Source: Pseudomonas viridiflava (lineage in GTDB: Bacteria > Pseudomonadota > Gammaproteobacteria > Pseudomonadales > Pseudomonadaceae). From it: a stretch of DNA of 64,000 nt. The stretch's first letter is position 1, and each line of letters starts with the position of its first letter. The stretch is from the NCBI RefSeq assembly GCF_900590885.1, contig NZ_UUON01000022.1, positions 248,001-312,000 on the forward strand, written 5' to 3'. The notes under the pieces were generated by a model. The model did no database searches, had not been told where the DNA came from, and saw only the letters and a list, made by a program, of their open reading frames with translations. This document shows, piece by piece, positions 18,397 to 26,236 of this stretch. A program made the position numbers and the translations under genes.

Positions 18397-19605
18397 ATGG
18401 AAAATTTGCAAAGCGCGGTGGACACCCTTGTCCATAGCTCCAACACCCTGTTCATCCTGATCGGTGCGGTCATGGTTCTGGCCATGCACGCCGGCTTCGC
18501 GTTCCTGGAAGTCGGCACGGTGCGCCAGAAAAACCAGGTGAATGCGCTGTCGAAAATTCTCAGCGACTTCGCCATCTCCACCCTGGCTTATTTCTTTATA
18601 GGCTATTGGATCTCTTACGGTGTGAGCTTCATGCAACCGGCGGCAGTAATCAGCGCCGACCATGGCTATGGCCTGGTGAAGTTCTTTTTCCTGCTGACCT
18701 TTGCGGCGGCGATCCCGGCGATCATTTCCGGGGGCATTGCCGAGCGTGCAAAGTTCGCGCCCCAGCTGTGCGCCACGGCGCTGATCGTGGCCTTCATCTA
18801 CCCGTTCTTCGAAGGCATGGTGTGGAACGGCAATTTCGGCCTGCAAGCTTGGCTGCTGGCGACCTTTGGCGCGAGCTTCCATGACTTCGCCGGCTCCGTG
18901 GTGGTGCACGCCATGGGCGGCTGGCTGGCGCTGGCGGCGGTGCTGTTGCTGGGGCCGCGCAACGGGCGCTATCGCGAAGGGCGCCTGGTGGCGTTTGCGC
19001 CGTCGAGCATTCCGTTTTTGGCCCTGGGCTCGTGGATCCTGATCGTCGGCTGGTTCGGCTTTAACGTGATGAGCGCCCAGACCCTCAATGGCGTGAGCGG
19101 CCTGGTGGCGGTCAACTCGCTGATGGCCATGGTCGGCGGCACCGTCGCCGCGCTGGTGATCGGCCGCAATGACCCGGGTTTCCTGCATAACGGCCCGTTG
19201 GCCGGTTTGGTGGCGATCTGTGCGGGTTCCGACCTGATGCACCCGGTGGGCGCGCTGGTGACTGGCGTGGTGGCCGGCGGCCTGTTTGTGTGGTGCTTTA
19301 TCGCCGCCCAGGACCGCTGGAAGATCGACGACGTACTGGGTGTGTGGCCGCTGCACGGCCTGTGTGGCGTGTGGGGCGGCATCGCTTGCGGCATCTTCGG
19401 CCAGACCGCGTTGGGTGGCTTGGGCGGCGTGAGCCTGATCAGCCAGTTGATCGGCACCGCGCTTGGCGTGCTGGTGGCATTCGGTGGCGGCCTGCTGGTG
19501 TACGGCGTGATCAAGCGCGTGCACGGGCTGCGCCTGAGCCAGGAAGAGGAGTATTACGGCGCGGACCTGTCGATCCACAAGATCGGCGCAGTCAGCCAGG
19601 ATTGA
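18397..19605 (+). CDS. amt: Amt-family ammonium channel
   Basis: 402 residues from the ATG at 18397; the frame can be extended to a TTG 13 codons upstream, and neither start has a strong ribosome site. Eleven hydrophobic segments, as in AmtB. Conductance residues are present: D163 and H171 in HDFAGSVVVHAMGG, and the second pore His H319 in WPLHGLCGVWGG. It carries ammonium/ammonia across the inner membrane. No glnK gene lies beside it, unlike the usual glnK-amtB pair. I looked for a sigma54 promoter and found none with correct spacing. Its 3' end overlaps the convergent antiporter gene by 14 bases. Confidence 0.93.
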   Translation: MENLQSAVDTLVHSSNTLFILIGAVMVLAMHAGFAFLEVGTVRQKNQVNALSKILSDFAISTLAYFFIGYWISYGVSFMQPAAVISADHGYGLVKFFFLLTFAAAIPAIISGGIAERAKFAPQLCATALIVAFIYPFFEGMVWNGNFGLQAWLLATFGASFHDFAGSVVVHAMGGWLALAAVLLLGPRNGRYREGRLVAFAPSSIPFLALGSWILIVGWFGFNVMSAQTLNGVSGLVAVNSLMAMVGGTVAALVIGRNDPGFLHNGPLAGLVAICAGSDLMHPVGALVTGVVAGGLFVWCFIAAQDRWKIDDVLGVWPLHGLCGVWGGIACGIFGQTALGGLGGVSLISQLIGTALGVLVAFGGGLLVYGVIKRVHGLRLSQEEEYYGADLSIHKIGAVSQD

Positions 19606-21301
19606 CCGGCGGCGCATCCACCCCGTGCAGCAGCCGGTAGCGGTTATGCCGCACTTCCTCCACCCGCGCCTGCACCTGTTGCGCCGGCAGGCCCAGCAGG
19701 GCCAGTGCGTGGGAGGCGAGCATCAGGCTCGATTCCAATAGCTCGGGCACCACTTCGGTGGCGCCTGCGGCTTTCAATTCGGCCCACTGGCTGTCATCGC
19801 GGGTGCGCACTAGGATGGGCACCTCGGGGTTGATCCTGCGCGCCTCTTTCAGCACCGTCAGGGCAACATCGCTGTCGTCCACGGCAATCACCACCAACCG
19901 CGCGCGTTCCAGGCCGACCGCACTGAGCAGCGCGCCACGGCGGCAGTCGCCGTAGTGCACGCTGCGGTCTTCGCTGGCGGCTTCCTGAACGCGCTCCGGG
20001 TCGTCATCCAGGGCGATAAAGGTTTGTTGCTCGCCGCGTAGAAAACGCCCGATGGATTGCCCGACGCGGCCGTAGCCGCAAATCACCGCGTGGCCGCGCA
20101 ACTCGGCGTTGAGCGCGGTGATTTCCTCCAGTTGCACCTGTTGGTTGGGCTTGCGATGCAGGCGCAGGGCAATCGCCGGTGCCGCACGCAGCAACAGCGG
20201 CGTCAGCAGCATCGAGCAAAAAGTGGCGGCGAGCAGCAGCCCGTTGAACTCATCCGGGATCAACCGGCTTTGCTGCATCTGCGCCATCAAGGCAAAACAG
20301 AACTCGCCACCCTGGGCCAGGGCCAGGCCGCTGCGCCAGGCGGTTTCACTGTCGCTGCCGCGCAGCTTGACCAGGGCGGCGACCACGCAGCCTTTCACCA
20401 GCATGAGCGCGAGGGTCAGGCCGAGAATCAGCAGGCTATGGCTGATGAACAATTGCAAGTCGATCAGCATGCCGATGCTGACAAAAAACAGCCCCAGCAG
20501 GATGTCGCGAAACGGGCGGATATCCGCTTCGATCTGGTGGCGGTAATGGCTTTCGCCCAGCAGCATGCCGGCCAGGAATGCGCCGAGGGCAGGCGACAGG
20601 CCCAGCAGGTGCGTGAGCCACGCGGTGAGCAACACGATCACCAGCGCCAACAGCACAAACAGCTCGGCCGAGTGGGAGGCCGCCACTTCCCGAAACAGGC
20701 GCGGCAACAACCAGCGGCTGGCCAGCAGCAGGCCGACAAACAGCACCACGGTCTTGCCCAGCGTCAGCGGCAGCGCCCAATACCAGGCTTGCTCGCTGCT
20801 GCCGGCGAACACCGGCACCAGGGTCAGCAGCAACACTGCCACCACATCCTGGAACAGCAATACGCCAATCGCGTTCTGGCCGTGGCTGCTGAAGATTTCG
20901 CCGAGGCTGGTCAACTCCTTGCTGACGATGGCCGTGGACGACAGCGCCAGGCCTGCGCCGAGCAGCAAGGCGATGCCCGGCGCCACGCCCAGGGCCATCA
21001 ACAAGCCGCCCAGCAACGCCCCGCAGCCCAGCACCTGCAAGCTGCCCAGGCCGAATACCACGCGGCGCAGAGCGAGCATTTTGGTCAGGGAAAACTCCAG
21101 GCCCAGGGAGAACAGCAGGAACACCACGCCCAGTTCGGCGAGGTCGGGCAGGTCTTCGCTGTCGTTTACCCAGTCCAGCGCGGTGGGCCCCACGGCCAGG
21201 CCCACGCACAGGTAGCCGAGCACGGGTGGCAGTTGCAGGCGACGAAACAGTGCGATCACCACCAGGGATGAGGCCAGAATGATCAGCAGGTTGGCAAACA
21301 C
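19592..21301 (-). CDS. monovalent cation:proton antiporter-2 with TrkA-N domain, Kef/YbaL-like
   Basis: 569 residues from a GTG at 21301 with GGAG seven bases before it; an in-frame ATG at 21343 would add 14 residues without a good site. The N-terminal 380 residues form a CPA2 membrane domain of about 12-13 helices (LPPVLGYLCVGLAVGPTALDWV; ALSSTAIVSKELTSLGE). The C-terminal part is a Rossmann RCK/TrkA-N domain (VICGYGRVGQSIGRF, then ALDDDPERV) that binds nucleotides or glutathione adducts. It exchanges K+ or Na+ for protons and is likely gated by metabolites. No KefG/KefF ancillary gene is nearby. Confidence 0.9.
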   Translation of the reverse strand: MFANLLIILASSLVVIALFRRLQLPPVLGYLCVGLAVGPTALDWVNDSEDLPDLAELGVVFLLFSLGLEFSLTKMLALRRVVFGLGSLQVLGCGALLGGLLMALGVAPGIALLLGAGLALSSTAIVSKELTSLGEIFSSHGQNAIGVLLFQDVVAVLLLTLVPVFAGSSEQAWYWALPLTLGKTVVLFVGLLLASRWLLPRLFREVAASHSAELFVLLALVIVLLTAWLTHLLGLSPALGAFLAGMLLGESHYRHQIEADIRPFRDILLGLFFVSIGMLIDLQLFISHSLLILGLTLALMLVKGCVVAALVKLRGSDSETAWRSGLALAQGGEFCFALMAQMQQSRLIPDEFNGLLLAATFCSMLLTPLLLRAAPAIALRLHRKPNQQVQLEEITALNAELRGHAVICGYGRVGQSIGRFLRGEQQTFIALDDDPERVQEAASEDRSVHYGDCRRGALLSAVGLERARLVVIAVDDSDVALTVLKEARRINPEVPILVRTRDDSQWAELKAAGATEVVPELLESSLMLASHALALLGLPAQQVQARVEEVRHNRYRLLHGVDAPPVNPG

Positions 21302-21442
21302 AGGCAACTCCGTTGCAAGGGGGCGGCAAAAAGCCGCGAGCATCGCTGAGTCAGTTATAGGTCATGCTGATCTGGATCAGGTTTTTTGTTGTGGCAAGCG
21401 GGCTTAGAATGGTCGCCTGTTTTCTGATCAGGTCTATTCGTC

Positions 21443-21679
21443 ATGCTTCCTGAATGCCAGTTGTTCGGCACCCTGGGTTGCCACCTGTGTGAGTTTGCCG
21501 AGGCCGAAATCATGCCGCTCGTCGAACACGGTTTGTTGGTGGAGCTGGTGGATATCACCGAGCCCGTCGACCTGACCGAAGCCTACGGCCTAAGGATTCC
21601 GGTACTGCGCCGGGTGGATACCGGCGCAGAGCTGGACTGGCCGTTCGACACCGAGCAGGTGGTTTCCTTCCTTCGTTAA
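21443..21679 (+). CDS. small glutaredoxin-like protein (DUF836)
   Basis: 78 residues with a thioredoxin-fold CxxC (CHLC) at residues 13-16 in QLFGTLGCHLCEFAEAE, followed by RIPVLRRVDTGAELDWPFD, the cis-Pro and second-strand region. Such small glutaredoxins pass electrons or hold iron-sulfur clusters; substrate unknown. It is divergent from the antiporter gene by about 140 bases and sits 75 bases before an SOS-box gene. Confidence 0.85.
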   Translation: MLPECQLFGTLGCHLCEFAEAEIMPLVEHGLLVELVDITEPVDLTEAYGLRIPVLRRVDTGAELDWPFDTEQVVSFLR

Positions 21680-21713
21680 GGTTTATCCGATGGCGGGTTT
21701 CCAAATATTGCGA

Positions 21714-21733
21714 TACTGTATGCCCGTACAGTA
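21714..21733 (+). promoter_or_regulatory. LexA (SOS) box
   Basis: TACTGTATGCCCGTACAGTA is an inverted repeat with the CTGTA-N6-TACAG core; its outer bases equal the E. coli SOS consensus. It lies 20 bases before the start codon of the gene at 21754, where bound LexA would block transcription. Confidence 0.85.
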
Positions 21734-21753
21734 AAGGAATAAAGGAAACGCCC

Positions 21754-22089
21754 GTGGTGAATGTCGAACAACTTAAAAGCAGCGTCAATCGCATGTCCGC
21801 CGACGTGGTGCGCGATGCGGTGAACGAGCTGCGCCTCGATGGCCTGGTCACGGAAGGCAAGACGCCCTTTAGCAAAGTGCATTTCAACACCTGTTTTGCC
21901 GAGATCGAGGCGTTGTTCCAGCGCGCCGGTTATCACAAGCAGCTGGACGTGGTGGGTTACCAGGGGTTGCTCTACGCGCTGTACGACCCCGGGCGCTGGG
22001 AGGCGGTGGATGTGCTGCGCTGGCTCAAGGAGTTCACCGACGCGGCCAGTGCCTCGCCGATCCTGCGGGCCGAATTGGCCAAGCCCTGA
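21754..22089 (+). CDS. conserved hypothetical protein, probable SOS-regulon member
   Basis: 111 residues from a GTG at 21754 with AAAGGA seven bases before it (a second GTG follows directly). It is soluble, with no signal or membrane segment; mostly helical with an acidic/basic mix (NRMSADVVRDAVNELRLDGL, later GRWEAVDVLRWLKEF). I do not recognise a family with known function. The excellent LexA box just upstream predicts DNA-damage induction. It could be a division inhibitor, a nucleoid factor or a repair accessory; nothing in the sequence decides. Confidence 0.82.
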   Translation: MVNVEQLKSSVNRMSADVVRDAVNELRLDGLVTEGKTPFSKVHFNTCFAEIEALFQRAGYHKQLDVVGYQGLLYALYDPGRWEAVDVLRWLKEFTDAASASPILRAELAKP

Positions 22090-22106
22090 GATCCGCCCTA
22101 GGCTCC

Positions 22107-22125
22107 ATCCCGCTCCATGCGGGAT
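22107..22125 (+). terminator. weak hairpin after the SOS-box gene
   Basis: ATCCCGC (22107-22113) pairs with GCGGGAT (22119-22125) across a 5-base loop, 17 bases past the stop. A T-run appears only later (22138-22142), so termination is uncertain. Confidence 0.35.
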
Positions 22126-22161
22126 AATGCCCGCCTGTTTTTCCAGGCTTCGAGCATTGCC

Positions 22162-23052
22162 ATGTCCAGTTCCGGTTTTTCCGCGTCCCAGCACCAAGCC
22201 AGCACCCTGTACCTGCCGCCTGGCCCTTGGGCGACGGTACTGGATTGCCTGTGCGACCACTTCCCGGCCATCAGCCGTGAACACTGGCTGGATCGCATCG
22301 CCCGCGGCCGGGTGCTGGATATCAACGGCAGCCCGATCAGCCAGGGCCTGGCGTACAAGGAGGGCCTGTGCATTTATTACTTTCGCGAAGTGCCGAACGA
22401 AAAGGTCATCCCGGTACAGGAAACCATCCTATACGCCGACGACCATCTGGTGGTGGCCGATAAACCGCATTTCCTGCCCGTGACCCCAGCCGGTGAGTAT
22501 GTCGAGCAAACCCTGTTGCGTCGCCTGATTCGCCGCCTGGACAACCCCGCGCTGGTGCCCCTGCATCGTATCGACCGGCATACGGCGGGCCTGGTGCTGT
22601 TTTCGGCCAACCCGGCGAGTCGCTCGGCTTACCAGCAGCTGTTTCCTACACGCAAAATCGATAAGTTCTACGAAGCCATCGCTCCGGCCTTGTCTGGGTT
22701 GAGCTTCCCGCTGGTGCATAAAAGCCGCCTGGTGGACGGTGAGCCGTTCTTTCGCATGCAGGAAGGCGAAGGCGCCAGCAATACGGAAACTGGCGTTGAA
22801 GTGCGTGAGAAAAACGGCGATCTATGGCGCTACGGCCTGTTCCCGGTGACGGGCAAGAAGCACCAGTTGCGTGTGCACATGACGGCGCTGGGGGCGAGCA
22901 TCTGTAACGACCCGTTCTATCCGGACGTGATCAAGGATGCCGTGGACGATTACGCCAATCCGCTGAAGCTGCTTGCCCAGGGCGTACGATTTATCGACCC
23001 GGTGAGTGGGATCGAGCGCAGTTTCCGCAGCCAGATCACCCTCGACTGGTAA
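22162..23052 (+). CDS. RluA-family pseudouridine synthase
   Basis: 296 residues from the ATG at 22162; the 15 codons upstream are not family-like. It converts specific uridines in rRNA or tRNA to pseudouridine. The catalytic Asp is D138 in PLHRIDRHTAGLVLFS; the family's Lys-Pro motif is VVADKPHFLPV at 97-107, and the C-terminal KKHQLRVHMTALG motif is intact. An N-terminal S4-like part (DRIARGRVLDINGSPIS) precedes the catalytic domain. The exact RNA target cannot be told. A strong hairpin follows the gene. Confidence 0.92.
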   Translation: MSSSGFSASQHQASTLYLPPGPWATVLDCLCDHFPAISREHWLDRIARGRVLDINGSPISQGLAYKEGLCIYYFREVPNEKVIPVQETILYADDHLVVADKPHFLPVTPAGEYVEQTLLRRLIRRLDNPALVPLHRIDRHTAGLVLFSANPASRSAYQQLFPTRKIDKFYEAIAPALSGLSFPLVHKSRLVDGEPFFRMQEGEGASNTETGVEVREKNGDLWRYGLFPVTGKKHQLRVHMTALGASICNDPFYPDVIKDAVDDYANPLKLLAQGVRFIDPVSGIERSFRSQITLDW

Positions 23053-23063
23053 CCCCCGCAAAC

Positions 23064-23092
23064 AACAAGGCCCGCGCGAGGCGGGCCTTGTT
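23064..23092. terminator. bidirectional rho-independent terminator
   Basis: CAAGGCCCGC (23066-23075) pairs with GCGGGCCTTG (23081-23090), loop GCGAG, with A-rich and T-rich flanks. It sits between the convergent pseudouridine synthase and lipoprotein genes. Confidence 0.82.
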
Positions 23093-23107
23093 GGCAAACG
23101 CTAAGAC

Positions 23108-23329
23108 TTACAGGTCTTTAACGGTGCGGACCTGATCCTTGTTGATGCGGGTCTGCTTGCCGTCCAGCTGTTCGAACTCGTAGAAGCCCGAATCCTTATC
23201 GAATTTAGGGGTGTCGACGGCCTGGATTTCGCGACCGTCATTCAGGGTGATCACTGTAGGCGAGGCGCAACCGGCGAGGGTGGCGAGGCCCAGTGCAAGC
23301 ATGAGAGCGGCGATGGTCCGTTGAGTCAT
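23108..23329 (-). CDS. YgdI/YgdR-family small lipoprotein (DUF903)
   Basis: 73 residues from the ATG at 23329. A signal peptide (TIAALMLALGLATL) ends in the lipobox LAGC, so the mature protein begins at C21 with a lipid anchor. The remaining 53 residues form the small SH3-like DUF903 domain (VITLNDGREIQAVDTPKFDK, then YEFEQLDGKQTRINKDQV). It is an abundant outer-membrane lipoprotein of unknown function. A longer in-frame start at 23392 would put residues before the signal peptide and is rejected. It lies next to mobA on the same strand, as in P. aeruginosa. Confidence 0.92.
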   Translation of the reverse strand: MTQRTIAALMLALGLATLAGCASPTVITLNDGREIQAVDTPKFDKDSGFYEFEQLDGKQTRINKDQVRTVKDL

Positions 23330-23410
23330 GGGTGTTGTCTCCGAGAGAATACTTTTTAATTGCTGACCTTGTGACGTGTAAGACGTCGCCAAAGTTCCTT
23401 GTGCGAAAGT

Positions 23411-24013
23411 TCATTCTGACACGTCAGACCTTGGGTGCAACAGCTGCGGCGTATTCAGATTGGCCAGGCGTGGATCATCCGCCGGGCATTCCAGGCCGAT
23501 GCCGCCCAGTTGCAGGAAGATCTTGCGCGGGCTGCGCTCTCCGGCGTGCCAGGCCTGTTCTATCTCAGGTTGCAGGTAGGTGGGGATGATGCAGATCAAG
23601 GGTTCCCAGAATTCGCCGTGACGCACCATGACCGGCCAGAGTGGATTGCGGCGTGCAGTCTCACGCAAGTCGTCAAGAAGTCCCACGTCGATGTTGGGTA
23701 CGTCGCACGGCAATATCAGCAAATGCGCATGCCGCGCCGCCGCCAGGCCGGCGCGGATGCCGGCCAGCGGGCCGAGGAAGTCCGGGCTGTCATCGCTCAC
23801 CAGCTGGTCGGCGTAGGGCGCGTACCGGTCGTGGTTGCGGTTGCACGAGATGATCAGGTCATCGGTGAGCGGCCGGGTCAGGCTTTGCAGATGGGCGATC
23901 AGGGGCTGGCCGTGCCACGCCAGCAGGCCTTTGTCCTGGCCACCCATGCGCTGGCCACGGCCGCCGGCCAGCAACAGAATCGAACAGGGCAGGGGCGAAT
24001 AATCGAGAGACAT
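23411..24013 (-). CDS. mobA: molybdenum cofactor guanylyltransferase
   Basis: 200 residues from the ATG at 24013 ([18 protein letters not shown]). MobA links GMP to Mo-molybdopterin using GTP, giving the guanine dinucleotide cofactor of DMSO-reductase-type enzymes. The nucleotide-binding signature is [17 protein letters not shown] (about 14-29), followed by [13 protein letters not shown] and the metal-site stretch [11 protein letters not shown]. It is divergent from moaB, so the molybdenum cofactor genes share one intergenic control region of 76 bases. Confidence 0.95.
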   Translation of the reverse strand: MSLDYSPLPCSILLLAGGRGQRMGGQDKGLLAWHGQPLIAHLQSLTRPLTDDLIISCNRNHDRYAPYADQLVSDDSPDFLGPLAGIRAGLAAARHAHLLILPCDVPNIDVGLLDDLRETARRNPLWPVMVRHGEFWEPLICIIPTYLQPEIEQAWHAGERSPRKIFLQLGGIGLECPADDPRLANLNTPQLLHPRSDVSE

Positions 24014-24089
24014 GGCGGTTCCGCTGCGGCAGGTAAATAGGGCCTTGTGATATAACACCGGGCTGTTCCTTCGACAACCGGACCGAGCC

Positions 24090-24629
24090 ATGAAAGCCAA
24101 GGCCGATGCGCCCTTCGTACCCCTGAATATTGCTGTGCTGACCGTCAGCGACACCCGCACCCTCGACACCGACACCTCGGGCCAGGTCTTCGTCGACCGC
24201 CTGACCGCCGCCGGCCACAACCTGGCCGAGCGCGTGCTGCTCAAGGACGACCTCTACAAGATCCGCGCCCAGGTTGCCCACTGGATCGCCGAAGACGTAG
24301 TGCAAGTGGTGCTGATCACCGGCGGCACCGGCTTCACCGGCCGCGACAGCACGCCTGAAGCCGTAAGCTGCCTGCTGGACAAGCAGGTCGACGGTTTCGG
24401 CGAGCTGTTCCGCCAGATCTCCGTGGCCGATATCGGCACCTCCACCGTGCAATCGCGCGCCCTGGCCGGCCTGGCCAACGGTACGCTGGTGTGCTGCCTG
24501 CCGGGTTCCACCAACGCGGTGCGCACCGGCTGGGACGGCATCCTCGCCGAGCAACTGGATAACCGCCATCGCCCGTGCAACTTCGTGCCGCACCTCAAGC
24601 AGGCCGAACCCTGTGAATCCCGTGGGTAA
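24090..24629 (+). CDS. moaB: molybdopterin biosynthesis protein MoaB
   Basis: 179 residues. MoaB/MogA proteins adenylylate molybdopterin before metal insertion. The family signature is clear: [17 protein letters not shown] near the start, [18 protein letters not shown] (about 74-91), the GELFRQIS segment, and [17 protein letters not shown]. It starts at an ATG and overlaps the moeA start by 17 bases, so the pair is co-translated. Confidence 0.95.
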   Translation: MKAKADAPFVPLNIAVLTVSDTRTLDTDTSGQVFVDRLTAAGHNLAERVLLKDDLYKIRAQVAHWIAEDVVQVVLITGGTGFTGRDSTPEAVSCLLDKQVDGFGELFRQISVADIGTSTVQSRALAGLANGTLVCCLPGSTNAVRTGWDGILAEQLDNRHRPCNFVPHLKQAEPCESRG

Positions 24630-25839
24630 GCCCGGCAAGACTGGCGCCCTGATGCCGGTGGAAGACGCGTTGCAGCAATTGCTGGACATGGCCGCGGCCG
24701 CACCGATCCGCGAGGAACACGTGCTGCCCCTGGCCGAGTGCGATGGCCGCGTCCTGGCCCAGGACCTGACCTCCACCCTTGACCTGCCGCCCTGGCCCAA
24801 CAGCGCCATGGACGGCTACGCCCTGCGCCTTTCGGACTGGGCCGGTGAGCCGCTGGTGGTGAGCCAGCGCATCTTCGCCGGCAACGCGCCACAGCCGTTG
24901 GCGGCCGGCACCTGCGCGCGCATCTTCACCGGCGCGCCGGTACCCGCAGGCGCCGACTGCGTGGAAATGCAGGAAAACGCCGTGGTCCACGCCGACGAGC
25001 GCGTGAGCTTTACCGAGCCGTTGCACGCCCACCAGAACATCCGCCCCCAAGGCCAGGAAACCACCGTCGGCGAATTGGTGCTCAACGCTGGCACGCGCCT
25101 GGGCCCGATTGAACTGGGGCTGGCCGCCTCCCTTGGGCAAGCTCGCCTGAGCGTGATCCGCCGCCCGCGCGTGGCGGTGCTGTCCACCGGTGACGAGTTG
25201 ATCGAACCAGGATTGCCGCTGGGCCCGGGCCAGATCTACAACAGCAACCGCCGCGTGCTGTGCTCATGGCTGGAACGCATGGGTTGCGAAGTGATCGACG
25301 CCGGCATCCTCCCGGATAACCTGGAAAAAACCCGTACATGCCTGGCGGGCCTGGGCAATGTCGACTTGATCCTGTCCACCGGCGGCGTGTCGGTGGGCGA
25401 GGCGGACTTCCTCGGTATCGCCCTGCGCGAAGAGGGCGAACTGGCCCTGTGGAAGCTGGCGATCAAACCGGGCAAGCCGCTGACCTTCGGGCATTTCCGT
25501 GGCGTGCCGGTGATCGGCCTGCCGGGCAATCCGGCGTCGACCCTGGTGACGTTTGCGCTGCTGGCGCGTCCGTACCTGCTGCGCCGCCAGGGTGTGCAGG
25601 AGGTGGCGCCGTTGCGTTTTGAAGTGCCAGTGGGGTTCACGTGGCCCAAGCCGGGCAATCGCCGCGAGTATCTGCGCGGGCGGATTGAGCAGGGCAGGGC
25701 GATCATTTACCGCAACCAGAGTTCTGGCGTGCTGCGCAGCGCGGCGTGGGCGGAAGGGTTTGTGGAGGTGCTGGAGGGGACGACGCTGGAGATGGGCGAC
25801 CGGGTCAATTTCATCCCGCTGAGTGAAGTCCTGAACTGA
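24613..25839 (+). CDS. moeA: molybdopterin molybdenumtransferase MoeA
   Basis: 408 residues from a GTG at 24613; an ATG at 24652 is a reasonable alternative. MoeA inserts molybdate into adenylylated molybdopterin. Motifs: LPPWPNSAMDGYALR (domain II start), IFTGAPVPAGADCVEMQE, AVLSTGDELIEPG, ILSTGGVSVGEADFLG, KPGKPLTFG and GLPGNPASTLVTF. Domain IV closes the protein. It lies in an operon with moaB, opposite mobA. The gene ends just before a REP palindrome. Confidence 0.95.
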   Translation: MNPVGKPGKTGALMPVEDALQQLLDMAAAAPIREEHVLPLAECDGRVLAQDLTSTLDLPPWPNSAMDGYALRLSDWAGEPLVVSQRIFAGNAPQPLAAGTCARIFTGAPVPAGADCVEMQENAVVHADERVSFTEPLHAHQNIRPQGQETTVGELVLNAGTRLGPIELGLAASLGQARLSVIRRPRVAVLSTGDELIEPGLPLGPGQIYNSNRRVLCSWLERMGCEVIDAGILPDNLEKTRTCLAGLGNVDLILSTGGVSVGEADFLGIALREEGELALWKLAIKPGKPLTFGHFRGVPVIGLPGNPASTLVTFALLARPYLLRRQGVQEVAPLRFEVPVGFTWPKPGNRREYLRGRIEQGRAIIYRNQSSGVLRSAAWAEGFVEVLEGTTLEMGDRVNFIPLSEVLN

Positions 25840-25846
25840 GCACAAA

Positions 25847-25886
25847 TCCAATGTGGGAGGGGGCTTGCCCCCTCCCACATTTGGAT
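25847..25886. repeat. REP palindrome between convergent moeA and FhlB-like gene
   Basis: The TGTGGGAGGGGGC-TT-GCCCCCTCCCACA core (25852-25879) is extended by ATCCAA/TTGGAT with one bulged T. It probably works as a bidirectional terminator between two converging genes. Confidence 0.88.
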
Positions 25887-25906
25887 CTTTGTAGGTTTGG
25901 AGGCGC

Positions 25907-26236
25907 TCAGTAATCATCCCCGCGCTCAGTCACATCCCGCTCCACCGGCCCGGCATTCGGGTCGTAACCCACCGGGAACTTGCCTTTGAGCGTCCAGGCA
26001 AACGCAATAATTTCGGCAATCGTGCGATACAACTCCTCCGGAATACTGTCGCCCAGCTCCATGCGCGCCAGCAGTTTCACCAGCTCGGCATTCTCATAGA
26101 TCGGTACTTCATTTTCCCGCGCCAGTTTCAGGATGGCTTCGGCCAGGGCGTCGTCGCCCTTGGCGGTCAGGGTCGGCGCTTGCTGGCCGTCGTACTTGAG
26201 CGCTATCGCCTGGCGCGGTGGGCTGGGGTTTTTCAT
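25907..26236 (-). CDS. FhlB-like protein (C-terminal domain of FlhB)
   Basis: 109 residues that match only the cytoplasmic C-terminal part of FlhB/EscU export-gate proteins: RQAIALKYDGQQAPTLTAKG, then LARENEVPIYENAELVKLL and IPEELYRTIAEIIAFAW. The self-cleavage NPTH motif of true FlhB is absent, as in FhlB homologues that can partly replace the FlhB C-terminus. It overlaps the end of fliK by four bases, so hook-length control and the substrate switch are encoded as one unit here. Confidence 0.87.
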   Translation of the reverse strand: MKNPSPPRQAIALKYDGQQAPTLTAKGDDALAEAILKLARENEVPIYENAELVKLLARMELGDSIPEELYRTIAEIIAFAWTLKGKFPVGYDPNAGPVERDVTERGDDY

